A DNA stretch of 64,000 nucleotides from Aquila chrysaetos chrysaetos (Eukaryota > Chordata > Aves > Accipitriformes > Accipitridae): assembly GCF_900496995.4 (NCBI RefSeq), contig NC_044006.1, positions 39,755,120 to 39,819,119 of the forward strand, given 5' to 3'. The notes beneath the pieces are model-generated. The model worked only from the letters and a program-made list of their open reading frames with translations. It did no database searches and had not been told where the DNA came from. The position numbers and the translations under genes are program-made. Positions 1 to 12,552 of the stretch are shown piece by piece. Position 1 is the stretch's first letter. Each line of letters begins with the position of its first letter.

Positions 1-2922
1 GCTCCATGCATTTTGGTAGGAGTCCCAGACTGGTTAATGCTCCTCTCCTCCCATCATTTAGCTGGCTTTATTTGTTTAGTTTTGTTATTTGTTACTTGTT
101 TTCCATGTTCTTTTTAAATTAGCCACTTCTTTTTAAATTGCACTTCCTGCATGGCTTCATCTCTTTCTTTAAAGCCGCATCTGTGCTCTTCTTGTATTTC
201 CTTGTCTTTGCTACAGTGGGTTTCCTGGTGGGTATCTGAGTTTTCCAGACAGTGAAGCCTTTTCCTGGAGTTGGTGGAGTGTTCCAGTGTTAGATTTCTT
301 TTAAATTTGAATACACTGTATTTACAGTTCTAAAAGGAGTGTGGATACTACCCAAGATGCACATATAAAATAGTGCCCTTTTTGAAAGGGCGAAGAATTT
401 TTTATTCATTCAAATTTACTATTTTGTTGTAACTATTTTCTAATACTGGCCTGGGGGGGGCGGGGAGGTCTTACCCTGAATAAATCATGAGTGATGCATG
501 TGACAGAGTGAAGAATTCTTGCTTTTCCTTTCGAAGAAAGGGTTAATTGTAACTCTCAGTCTCTCTCCTCTTGCAGAACTACTCAAGATAAAGCTATTTC
601 TTGGAAGAATACCCTTAGGAAGTTAGTGACCTAGAATGAGCTTGGCATAGAATTGCCTTTTAGCCTTAACTGTGATATTCACTGCTGCAATCTCCATACA
701 CAAATGGTTTTTGACAGGCTTTGCAAACAGCCTGGGGTCAGAGCCTATGAGCTTTCCTTGGGCAAGTAAAAGCTGAGGAGTTGGGAAGTTAATCAGTTTC
801 TTGTTGAGATAAATAGCAAAATTCCCAAACCCTGGGATGGTGCACAGTGGGACAGTGATGGGCAAATGCAAGCCCTCATAGGACTGTGAAAGGACATGGC
901 AAGCAGCAAACCATGCTCCCTGCCAGGGATGGTTCATGAAGTTCAAGCACTGCTTTGAACTGGAACCCAAACTGTATTTTTCATATCTCTTGACGTAAGG
1001 CCCAGGGGAGAGCAGGTGATGGCACACCAAGCTGGCATCCTGCCTTGTGCATCAGAATATGTTTCTGTGGCCCCTACACCTCCACTGCAAGCTGCTTAGC
1101 AATCAAGAGGTGTGATTTTGCTGTGGAAGCAAGGGTGAGTGGGAGAGAGGGCTGATACTTAAGCCTTTCCTATCCAGATTTCCTCTGTATGTACACTGAG
1201 AGCGCATGGTAGTGGGCTACCCTGGAGGGATGTGCTGGTACAGGGCCTGCCTCCTGCTTATGAGAGGAAGGATTTTCTCCCCACCCCAGCTCTTTGTTCA
1301 GGTACTAATCTCAGAATTTGTTTCTTGCTCAGTAAACCTAGCAAGTAAGCTAGCAGTTAGGGTTGCATGGTTATCCCCCGTGCATACAGCAAGTAAGGGA
1401 TGATGTATAGAAGATACACACTGGAAGAATTTAATCTGGTCCCTACAAAACACTCTGATCCTTGCAAATCCTTTTTTTTTATTTTTTCCTTGATAGTTTT
1501 TTCAAGTCTGGGATTTTCATAACTGAAGGAGAATTCAAATAAATCAGCAACCGCAGAAAACGCCAAACAACCGCAGTCAAACTTTCTCAGTGTTTTAAAC
1601 TAATAGACCCCCTTCTCAAGATACTACGCCTAACAGGATTTGATTGTGCTTTCTCAGCCAGAGAATTTCCGTCAGTACCTCTGCCAAGTGCACAGTCTCA
1701 CGGAGGGAGGATTTGATAGTGATCCAGGTTAAGCCAGCCTCTTCATTCAGAGACAATGACTGCCAGCCCCACACAGACTGCAGCAGGGCCACCCAAATGT
1801 CGAGTTTCCATTGAGGAAGGCCAAGTTCCCCACACTTTATTTTTGCAACCATAGCAGGGCTGTGTCCTTGGTTTCTTTCCATGCCAAATAAAGCGTCTGC
1901 ACATTTTGTCTAGTTCGTTTTTGTACAGTTGAGGCGTTTATAGCAGGAGCACCTGCAAAAATAGAGGTCTGAAGAAAGAGATTCATTTCTGACAGGTTAA
2001 TCAACCCGAGGAATAAGAAATTATTGTGCTAGATCTGTAAACACGCTTGCAGGTTGCCTTGCAAGGGCAGCTTGTGAAGATTAAACTGGCTGGGGATACT
2101 CTGAGCTGTAGGCACAGAGCACCCTGTGAGACACTGCTAATATAAAATGCTCCGAGGCAGATCCTGCCATCCAGCACAGCTGCATAAATCTGCAGTAACT
2201 CAGGGTGCTTCAGGGATGTTACTTCAGATCCACTTCACCCAACAGAAGGGGAGAATTTAAATGAATTACCCATGAACAGAGAATAAAGGACATGTGCAGT
2301 AAATAATATATTTCTGTGTTTTCTGCCCTTCATGACTCTCTCTCATAAATATTCCAGACTCAATCTGATTGCTGCTTCACTGTGTCAGCCAAAAGATCAG
2401 ACTGGGCAAGTGCATTTCGGTGTCATTCACGTCTGAGGCTGTTACCTGGCTCAGGGTGAGGCAGAACCACAGACAAAACCCTGATTTCTGAAAGCGTGAC
2501 GCTGTCCTCACCAGAGCTGTATTTGAAGTGCCACAGGGCACATTCTGTGACTGCTCTTGGTCAGATATGGCTGCCGTTTTGTTTGTTTTTTATCTCTTGC
2601 TGAACTGAAAAATAGGTAGGAGAGAGAGGGGGGAAGCAATTTTAAATTCGTAAAAATCAGTTTGGTCCAGAACTGTCCATTGAAGCATTTTGGCATTTAT
2701 GAAATGATTAATTTCATTCTGAAGAAGTTAATATAAAATATCACAGTATTTCTCACCCTGCACAATCCCTCCATGCAGGCTGGCACTCGACACCAATCTG
2801 TGAGCAGTTTTGGTTCCTCCAAAACTTAATTTTTCAGGGGAATTTACTCAGTGAGTAATGAGTCTGATTTCTCTTTTTTGTACATTACTGCTGGATTATT
2901 TCTATTCACTTATTTTGTTCAG

Positions 2923-3122
2923 CAGCTATACAATCTCTATTGCAATACCCTCCAGATGTAAGATACCTGATTAGAATCAGCCTCTATTGCCATAACTTGC
3001 TTCATGAGGTCAGGCTGTCGGCCCTGCCATCAGATGCACCCGAACGCACCCCTGCTGTGTTACACACACTCTTGATGCTCCTGGCCAGTTGTGCAACACT
3101 AACTGAGGAGCAAAATGCCTTG
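2923..3122 (+). other. Speculative coding exon, plus strand
   Basis: A good acceptor (TCTATTCACTTATTTTGTTCAG) at 2901-2922 opens a stop-free frame running AIQSLLQYPPDVRYLIRISL, YCHNLLHEVRLSALP and so on to TEEQNAL. A GTGAGA donor follows at 3123. 200 nt, ending between codons. The translation is not one I recognise. Open stretches this long occur by chance in a window of this size, so only the combination with both splice sites makes it notable. Confidence 0.2.
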
Positions 3123-3908
3123 GTGAGATTTGAAGAGCTACATCCATGCCTGGAGGCAGAATGACTGTTAAGAAACATCCTTTTCAGAAAATCTGAAACT
3201 ACTTGCTTTTAATATTCTACTTTCTTACTGAGTTGACTGTTGTATTTTAAACCTGTCAAATGTGTTTTATCAATGTGAAATACTGTTTACTTTTGCTCAT
3301 TCTTGCGCTATCCAGATCTTTACCATGCAGGCTCTTTCCGGTATTTTCCCCCAGATGTAGCATATTGTAATTCATTGCTCATGACTGCCAAGAAATTACA
3401 ATTCCAAGACTGTCCATAGTTCACAATATAGTTATTCTGCTGCTGGAAATTCCATCATTTTTTTCATTATAGCCAGTCCAGCAGAAAGCAACCAGAAAGC
3501 TAAGCGAGATGAGCCTCTCAAATAGGGCAGGGAGGAAACCTCAAGTATAGATTTGTGCATATTTCTGACACGTCCAGCCAGAAGAAGAGAAATCTTGGTC
3601 TCAGTAGAACAAATGACCACCTGCACATTCTAACAGTCTGAGAAATAACCTCCTCCATCCTGCCACTTCTCCTGCTGTTATTTGCTCTCCTGTGTTCTCC
3701 ATTAGGGTTGTCTTTCTACTGCCAAAACCAAGAAAAATTGATACGACTCTCCTATGTTCTTGCTGGATGTAGACTTTGTCCACATCTAGGGGTTTTATTC
3801 ATTTTACTATTTATTTTGAGGATGAGTTTTAAACATTTTTAATAATACAATTGTACTGATGGGACCTAGTATAGGAGCAGGTATAAATTGTTCTTGCCCT
3901 TCTTGCAG

Positions 3909-4235
3909 CTTAATATTCTTCACAGTTCAGAGGGGGAAATCGCTGGCCTGGCAGAACTAGATCCGCACAGGGTGGGGGCGTTTCATGGTACCAGCACAGC
4001 TGGAATGATCTGGCTAAGGGCCGAAGACAAAAAACAACAGTTTTTTGTTGTCAAGGGTCAAAATGAGGGTTATCTGGAGGGACAGATGTTCATCATGCCA
4101 AGATTATTCCTACTGAGAAACAGAAAATTAGGGGTTAAACCTGTCATCTACAGAGTCACCTTGAAACCCCATAATGAAATATCAATAATTGAGGATAGCT
4201 GTTTGCTAAAAAGATTACTGACAGGCATAAAATAA
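3909..4235 (+). other. Speculative second plus-strand exon, phase-compatible with the one at 2923
   Basis: The acceptor TTCTTGCCCTTCTTGCAG (AG 3907-3908) leads into 108 codons beginning LNILHSSEGEIAGLAELDPH and ending LLKRLLTGIK before TAA at 4233-4235. The frame starts at the junction in phase 0, matching the phase 0 end of 2923-3122. No family recognised and no clear polyadenylation signal close by. It could equally be a chance frame or part of a noncoding RNA. Confidence 0.18.
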
Positions 4236-7200
4236 CAATCACCAGTAGCTATAAATGTATTTTATGTCTTCGATATTTTCCTGGCAGAGTTTAGTCTTTC
4301 ATTGAGTTATGCAGTAGCAGCCCTGGATTTGGACAACTTGTGCTCAGATGAATAGTAGGATGATTTTGGGGGTGCCAGAGGGGAGAAGGGATAGCTTTGT
4401 TTTAAAAGTGTACCATATTTTTCCTTGGTTGGCATAAAAGCATACTTCCCTCCACAAACAGAGAGCTCCATTTCAGTTTATTCTGTTGCAGTATCCTGTA
4501 CAAGAAGGAAAAAGATGAGATAACTCTTCCTGGAGAAAATCCAGAATGTTAATTAAAGAAATGGCATTTTGACATTCATTCCTTACTGACTGGAGCTTAT
4601 GGCCGTACTGGTATTTCATGTCTTGCTTTCATGTTAAGAGCTTTCCGGGGTGATCTCTACAAACGCCTTTTTTCCCGCCACTAGGGGTCCTAAAAATAAT
4701 AAGGAAGGGAGGCACAAAAAATAATAAAGAAGGAGGCACAAAGTACCCATGTATTTGACACTAGAGCATTCTCACAAGGTGGACCTGAGTGTCAGTCAGG
4801 TCACCAAAACCCCCAGTGGGTCGGCTGACAGCATGGGTTAGTGCTAGGCAGACTGGAGGAACAGCATCTGACTGTTGGACCCAAAAGATTAGCTTCGCCT
4901 CCGTTCCAGAGTGAATTTCGTGCATTCCTGCCACATCCCTGAGGAGTGGGAGGTAGGCTTTTCTTACGCTTGCTCAGGTAATTTGTCATGCCACCCGAGT
5001 TAGAGCAGGGAAGGTTGAGTTGTGGGGGAAGACCCAGGCTGCTCAAATCTACCTGACAAGTGAAATGCTGAAACAGCTTGGAGGACTTGGGTTTGGATCC
5101 TTAATCCCCAGCCTCCTGCTTCGTCCTTTCCCCTCCAGAGCTTGCTTTTGCAGGTAGGGAGAGATGAAAATCACCCCAGGTGCCGAGGAGAGCAAAGAGA
5201 GAGCAAATGGCCCAAATGCATGAAAATGCAGAGAAAAGCTTTCCCTGCCAGGCAAGCCATTAGGAGCCAGTATTTGCAACATGAACCTGAAGCTGCTGTT
5301 CCTATTGTAGCCCTGTTGGTTGTTCTACAGTGCTCCAGTGCTGTAAAAAGAAATGGATGGATGTACTCGGGAATTGAAATTAAATTCAGCTTTTCCCATT
5401 TGCCACTTTATTATTTCCCACTGTTAAAAATTGAATATTGATTTTCCTCATTCTGCTAAGTCTGCGGTCTTTGCTAGCATGTAATTGTTATAAACACGTT
5501 CACTAGAGCTGGCAAAGAAAATTCCAGCAAAACAGTTTTTATCAAAATTTGCCAGCTTGTTGAAAGCAAGAAATCCCAGAGGAAAACATTCTTTCTTATG
5601 ATGGTGTGACAAGAAAGCAGGGCCTGGCACCTTGCCATGGGCAGCCTGGCTTGGGGACCTCTCTCATCGTGCCTCCAAGTGAGAATCCCAGCTCAGTTTC
5701 AGAGAGTAAAGGAAGCGCTGGGTCTTGTTCCACACTGAAACCAAACTGAACTCAGAAACCTTGGAAATTCTGCAAAATGGAACTACCACTCTTTGCCAAG
5801 CCTAAGCATCATGTTACAATGCCTAATGTTGAATGAAAACATAGGAAATACTATATTTTTCAGAAAAGATGGACATTTTCTTGTAATTAGCAAATTATGG
5901 TCTCGTTGTACTTATTTTGCTTATCAAGTTATTTTTCAGTGTCAAGACCTATTTTGTTTCACCCTTCCCTCTCATCACTGATTTAAGAGTTGTTCTTGGC
6001 ACCAGGGAATCTTAAGAGTGCTGTCACGGGCTGCATGCAGGAGGTTGTTCCAACAGCAGGAACTGGAGCTGAAACCGCTCATTGTTTATGTAAAACTAAA
6101 AGTTATTTCCTTAGCATCAGCACCAGGCTCTGTTCCTGAGGTTCTACGTGTGTATATCTACGCAGACACCACAAACTGACCGCGGTTTGTTACACTAGGA
6201 AATTAATGTTTCCTTTGCTTCTGCAAATAAAGGAATCAAGGACAAACAGCCCTGAAGAAGTGGCTCTTGCCACCATCTGGGGGCTTGCTACGGCAGCTGG
6301 TGATCCATCAGCTGAACTGCCTGAACTCAGGAAGCATTCGCTGCTCAGTCAGACTAAGCGGCCTTCCAGACTATATGATTTGTTGACTGATTTCTAAGTT
6401 AAAACAGCTCTTGGCACCACAGATGATGAGTTTTCAGTGGGTATGACACATACACAAATTAGATAAGAAGACAAAAAGCCAGTGGTTTAGATAGACAACT
6501 TGGCCAATGAGAATTTTACTGCAAGGCTTATTTTTAATTGACGTGATGAGTTTTATGCATCTGCCCACTTGAAATATTCTGATTATGAAACTGTCTCTTT
6601 GTTCACTGCTTGGCTCTTGATTTCTAAGTGGGCAAAGCAGGCAGTGTGTGCTAATAAAAGGGAAAGAAAAAAGGAAGACACTAATGCAATGAACTATCTT
6701 CTCCATAGGACTGTTTAGCATTAAAGATTTTGCTTTGGCTTTTGTTTACAGCTTTTGACCACTTTTGGTTTGTTCAGTAATCCCAAACCATATGTATAAA
6801 GAGTGATTGGCAGAATATACTGTGTTTGAAGCAGCCTCCCAATGGCTTGTATTCAGATATAAATATCTGATGTTCAAAATCTTTGGAGATGAACTCCTGA
6901 TGCATCAAAGTACAAGCTGATTTTCTTTCATATCTGCGATTAAATTTTTCATGTAAATGTCACATTAAATGATGAAAAAGAGACTGTAAAAAAAACAGTT
7001 TTCACCTAATAGGATATTAACTTAAGAAGTTAAGAAAAAACACTGTGAAAAACATAATACCAAAGGATGTAATCCTTTAATGCTCAGTTATGCCTATAAC
7101 AATATAAGTGACATTATTAGATTACTTGTTATCAGTCTGTAAGACTGAGAGACTAATAAATATATGGCAAAGAATGGAGATTTGTGGCAGCAATCTTTTG

Positions 7201-8198
7201 AGTAATTGCACAAAATAGTTCAGATTATTTTAAAATATATTTACTATTTTTATGTAATGCATATTTTTAAAAACATTATTCTCAACATCTTCTCAATTTG
7301 TAACACAAAATTACTGTTAGTTTAAATAAATATCATGATAGTATTACCAAAGGTCATGGACTTTAACAAAGGTCATTGTGTAGCTACTTAGAAACTGAAT
7401 AATCTATTCAGCCTTTAGCTGCTCTGTATGTAACTTAGGTTCAAGCTAAAAAGAACCTTGCTAGCAATCCTGACACCTCTATCTGTTTTGTATCATGAAA
7501 ATTCTGCTGTAACTTTCTAGCCTACTCAACAGAAAGATATAGAAGATTTATTATTAATATTAGAGTTAACATCTTCAAAATATTACAGAGACTTTTCTGA
7601 AAATTTCAATTCTTATTCCATTGGGACCAGATCATGCTGTAACACAGCATCCTACACAGTGGGGTCTCTCAGTTTGTGAACGAAGAAGCTATCTTGAAAA
7701 AAATTGTGCTGTTGGATGTAAGCTTATTTGAGGAAACTGCAGATGGTAGCGGTGGATTTTGTTCTTGGCTGTCATCTCTGTGCCTAAAGCCAGATCTGGG
7801 GGGAATTGGAAGAGCTGGGCACCGGGGTTGGGCTTCTGGAAGGGATTTTACCCTGGGTACCCTTCGGACGATGTTCCTTCCACCTAACTCCAGTTTAAAA
7901 GCTACACATGCCATCTAATTAATCATTAAGACTCCCTCTCTAATCAGCAGAGAAAGCAAGCACGTCTAGATAGTGATTCACCCCTCCTGTTTAAATACTT
8001 GTCTTTGAAAAGGAAGACGTTACCTCTGGAAGTGTTGTCTGCTGACCAGTAGAAGAAGCCTAGACAATTAGCTTAGTTGTGACTGCTGTTTAGGTGGCTG
8101 CAGTTAACAGAGGTGAATCCCATCCCATGTGTCTCATGCATAATAACCCCCATGTGGGACAGCTATTTTACAATAGCATTTTGTATAGCTATTGTAAT

Positions 8199-8240
8199 AC
8201 AATATATTACAGTTTGCAGTACAATATATTTCAGTTGCAG
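8199..8240. repeat. Tandem duplication of a 20-22 bp AT-rich unit
   Basis: ACAATATATTACAGTTTGCA at 8199 is repeated as ACAATATATTTCAGTTGCAG at 8221. Two imperfect copies head to tail. Confidence 0.8.
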
Positions 8241-11200
8241 CTAGAAAGACAGCAAAAACGCTATGCCTGCTATCCCAAGTCATGTAGCCAGATTGTTTTT
8301 CTAGTACATCCTTTCAAGCCACCTGGTGAAGAAACAGCTGTGAGCTGTCTGAAGGGTGTGCCAGAAATCATGCTTTCCAGGGATTCTACTTCTGTAGCCC
8401 CTATTCAGACCTTTTCACTGAAACTGATAGAAATTATGGCAAAGGTCTATAGAATCAAACTCCCTCTAAGATGTTAGTGGAGGCAGAGTCCTGTACATTT
8501 CTGTAAGACCATTAGGTGACAGATAAATAAAGGTATTGCCACTTGGAGGCTTTCCGGCAGGGTTCTTTGCAGACCAGCTATTCTGCAGCATGTGGAAAAA
8601 GAGGTATTAGCCAATCATATCACAGTGAAGAGGAATAAAAATACATTTCACTGTGCACTGATATACTTTATTCAGGGGAGAAGTGTGCAGTTTGCATAGC
8701 TTAAAAACATGAGCCAAGACGTTACTAATATTTGCAAAACACTCTCTTCCAATACGTTCATAATTTGAATCAAACTGCTGGAGATAAAATGAGATACAAA
8801 GGCAGAATCTGAAAGCTCTCACTCACATGTCACCTTCCAGCTGTTAGGAAAATCTAGGCTGTTACTGTTCTTGTCTTGGTTGCCTCAGCATAGCCCCATT
8901 CCTTCCTAGGGAAATCTGTAATCAAAGCTACTGCATTTTAGTAAGCAGACAGTATTACAGCTCAATCGATGTCTCTAAGGCAGGACCTGGAGGCACTTAC
9001 ATGTGGACTGAGAGATACCCTGAACATTTCTGTGCTACAGGATTTAGCATAAAGGTTGCTCTCACCTTCCCCCTCTTCAAACTTCAGGTTAACACATGGA
9101 GAAAAATGCTGCCGTTCTGTTTCTCTGTGTTAGTGATGACACCTCACCTAACAGGACAAACCCCAAACTTCAGCCAATAGCGACTGCATCGACTGGGTCT
9201 AGGTTTAAAAGTTGAATACTACTTCAAGCCTTTATGTTCTTCCGTTTCCAGTTAGCTGGAAGAGGAATAAACCAGGCTATTTAGTAAGTGTAGTCAACCA
9301 AAAGGTGACCTGTTCTTGAATGTGACCTTTTAGCTTATCTTGCTGGGTGGGTTTGGCTCAAAGCGTTCATTATGCCTGGGTTGCCAAATTCAAAGAAACA
9401 GGTCGAGTTAGACTATAAGATGTTTACTCGTGTTATGCTGGAATTCCTTTGCTCTTGCCCAAGGCTCTACTTTGGAGGCCTTCAAAGTTAAAACTGCTAC
9501 TCCGTTCTTGCCTGAAACATTTTGTTCTTACATTTCTCCCGTGTCAGTGGGAATTAGAGGAACCTGAAATGTTGTCCCTGTCTAAATACAGAGCTAAAAG
9601 CAATTCCATGTTTTGTGATGCTCAAAGCATTGCTATCTGCTTGTGTTGTCTGAAAGATGGGCAAGAATGAGGAAAACACACTAGCACCCTTAGCAGAGAC
9701 CCTTTGTTGAGCCCCCTGTAAAACCTACTTGAGGAGAAGGGTATAGTTGATGGGTCTAACCACAGGGGCAATGTGTAAATGACCACAATGGGGAAACAGC
9801 ATCGGTACAACCAACCAATCCATTTAAAAGGCATACAGGAAGGAAACTAGGAAAAACGGGATAGATGTTTTCCCTTTGGTTTTTTTGTGTAATAACAAGT
9901 TACATTTATATTAGAGGGAAGCATGCTCCACGGTATGGCCCACAATCTGTGTCCCCTGGCTGTCCCCACACGGAGATCTCCTAGACTACGCTGCAGCTCC
10001 CTTCTGGCCTGTGCTCTGGAGTTTAGTTCCCTTGGAAACCAAACACACATTTACACTGTTACTAAAAGAAATAAGTGTAATAACAATTATTTTTTAAATG
10101 GTACTGAACCATATATTTTCATTTTATTCTTGAAAGACATATTATGTAACATTTTTCTATTGTACATATATCTACAGCAAACCTTATTTTCTAGGTTTTT
10201 ATCATTATGTTAAAAAGCAGTGTTAAGATGAGGATGTCCATATCTCTTAAGTTTAATTCCAAACATTTCCTCTCTAAACCAAAAATATTTTCATTCTTCT
10301 TTGTGATAAATCCCACTCGTGATCAATTATCATATTTGTATACACATTTTTTTAACATTAAGCTAAATGCTGAAGGAATTATATTCCTACTGTAGAGTCC
10401 AAAATGTAATAAATAATACATAATTAAAAAATCTGGCATACTTATAATTTAAAATAAAGGAATCACATGTCATTAAAACAGCATTTCACTCAGCTTTTAT
10501 GCAACTAGAAATTCTCTTTCCTCACCCTAGATTTGGGCAATGATCAAGGATCACTTGGTGCTCTCGAAGAAGTTGCTGCCATCCTTTCAGCTGAAAGTTG
10601 AAGCATTTTCAAGAATGTCACAGGAGATTTTAAATGATACAGCAGCAAATGGTATTAGATTCTGATACTATCAAAGAAAGAGTGAGTAGTAATTAGGGTG
10701 ATTGGAGTGATGCCTGAACCTGCTGTGGAATCTGTAGCACTCAAAGCAAACAGAGACCCCCACAGGGAAATGTTTTGGACTACACAACACAGAATGCTGT
10801 TCATGTCTTCTGTTATAACCAATTTTATATGCTTGAAACCAATTTATTATGATTTACTAAGAGCAGGTGACTGGAAGGCTCTGAGCAGAATGTTCTGTTA
10901 TTTCCTCCTTTCTCTAAAGTTCAAATAATGTGCTGTACATTTTACTAGAAAAAAAAAAAATCCTGTCTCTTGAAAAAAATCTCAAAACCAAATTAAGTTT
11001 CATTAATGATGCCCTTCCCCTTTAATAAATACATATAGTTATGACTGACTTATACTATAAATCAGGTGTGGTGCTGATGTGGGAAGACTCCCAAATCTTT
11101 GTCCTTCTGTCTTAGCAGGCTCTTGGAAAGTGTCATCATTATTGGTTCGAACTCCAATATTGAAAGCACCCTAACAAAATACTGATAGAAGTTTGCTTTG

Positions 11201-11396
11201 CTAGTGCATACTGTATGAGACCATTCTCATTAACTAACATCAACTCTCATTCACTTCTTTGAAAGACAGGAGGTCAGCAGGGATGCAGGCTCTGTAGAAG
11301 AAGCTTGTTTAGAAAATTTTGTATGCTACTGTCCTCTGCGGATTGGCTTGGAGACCCACAACGGCAAGAATCTAAAAGATCTTGGGCTAAAACTGG

Positions 11397-11434
11397 CAGT
11401 GTGAAAGACTTACTTTCACAGTGTGAAAGACTTA
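11397..11434. repeat. 16-bp direct repeat with intervening inverted core
   Basis: CAGTGTGAAAGACTTA occurs at 11397-11412 and 11419-11434. The spacer junction CTTTCACA is the inverse of TGTGAAAG. Confidence 0.85.
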
Positions 11435-12179
11435 ACTCAGGCTGCAAGCAAGTGGAAGTAGGTGCCAGTGTTTTCTTCCTAGTTGAAACCTGCCGTTTCC
11501 CTTCATTTGCTGTTTTCAGCCAGCAGTTTTGTCACTGGAATAAGAATAAGCTCATCCCATAGCTTTATAAGAGCAAATCGATGCCACTGATACTTTCCAT
11601 TTCAAAACAAGCAGGGAAGTTGTGACACTTCTTTCTAATCTAGTTCAATCTTCTTCCATATTCCACAAAAGTTTCCTGAAGAGTTTTCATTAAAACAAAA
11701 AAAGGTTAGTATTTCAGCCTCATTCACCCATCCAAATTAGACTGTGGATGAAGGACTGTGCCAAACATTGAGGACTGTTGGTATTCCAAGTCAATTAGAG
11801 CAGTTAGTACCTAATTAAGTGCTAATTTATGCTCTGTGCAATTTCATAGAGGGTAGAAATTTGGTTCAGGCTAATTGGAAAACAAAATTTTAGCTATTAC
11901 ATATGAAAACATATACTACTTTTATGCATAAAAAACCTACTTTGTTTTATATGAGTCGAGTGCACTGTAAAACAAAGCTAAACTCTTATCCTGGTTTGGC
12001 TGCCTTCCTCTTACAGTTTCAAAAGTTTCACAAACATTCGTTTTCCTGTATCCTCAGAAATCACAGAATATGCTAAAGACAAGCTGTCTGGCAGCCAATT
12101 TTCCATGTTTCTTTCAAAAGGCAAACTTAACTGTTTTCTGCAATAGCAGAGTTGAGAATCTATTGATGCTCACAGTATC

Positions 12180-12185
12180 TTTATT
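12180..12185 (-). terminator. Candidate GALNT15 polyadenylation signal AATAAA
   Basis: The first AATAAA on the minus strand after the stop codon (plus strand TTTATT) lies about 220 nt downstream of TGA. It would give a short 3' UTR. Downstream GU-rich character is only moderate, so a longer UTR using a later signal is possible. Confidence 0.45.
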
Positions 12186-12405
12186 CCCTGCTTCACATAA
12201 TAAATAGAAATTTTAGCTAGAGCTGAATAAACCAGAAACTGGCGGCCACTATTTGAGCAGGCTTTCAAAGGAGAGACCTTCCTAACTTCCCTGCATGCTG
12301 TAGCAAACACAAACAACTTTCTTGTCCATGCAGGAAATGTATCTTAAATCCCAAACAGAAGTAATGTTAACTTTTGGACACTTGACCTCCACAGAGACCT
12401 GTCAG

Positions 12406-12552
12406 TCATCTCTGATGTAGCCCATGGGAACGTTCAAATTGCCACACCTGATTTGCATTCTTGTTGCATACACACAAAAACAAGTCCTTCTCATCTTCAC
12501 TCTTCACTGCCTCTATGCATTTGCCAGAAAGGACATGGACAATCATGCCATT
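12406..12552 (-). CDS. GALNT15: GALNT15 coding exon 10: third lectin repeat and stop
   Basis: Acceptor CTCACCTTGTAG (AG at plus-strand CT 12553-12554). Encodes residues 592-639: [48 protein letters not shown], then TGA at 12408-12406. GKCIEAV and QVW are the CLD-like and QxW motifs of the last lectin repeat. The tail HGLHQR replaces NAVDER of the human protein as I recall it, so the C-terminus is the most divergent part. Total length still equals 639 residues. Confidence 0.95.
   Translation of the reverse strand, partial: NGMIVHVLSGKCIEAVKSEDEKDLFLCVCNKNANQVWQFERSHGLHQR

Larger units (their letters stand above)
1..12179. other. 3' flank of GALNT15, no recognised gene
   Basis: AT-rich intergenic DNA. 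Apart from the speculative exon pair at 2.9-4.2 kb and two small tandem repeats (8199-8240, 11397-11434), I see no gene, RNA or recognisable transposon. The human neighbours on this side, as I remember them (DPH3, OXNAD1), are not seen. Confidence 0.7.

Noticed and set aside
1616..1882. Minus-strand frame with a PQWKLD stretch considered as the last GALNT15 lectin exon
   Set aside because: The real last exon was found at 12406-12552 with correct splice site, QVW motif, phase and total length.
6231..6397. Plus-strand frame after a pyrimidine-rich stretch, considered as a third exon of the 2.9-4.2 kb pair
   Set aside because: The acceptor is weak (AATAAAG), and the frame at 3909-4235 already ends in a stop, so they cannot be joined simply.
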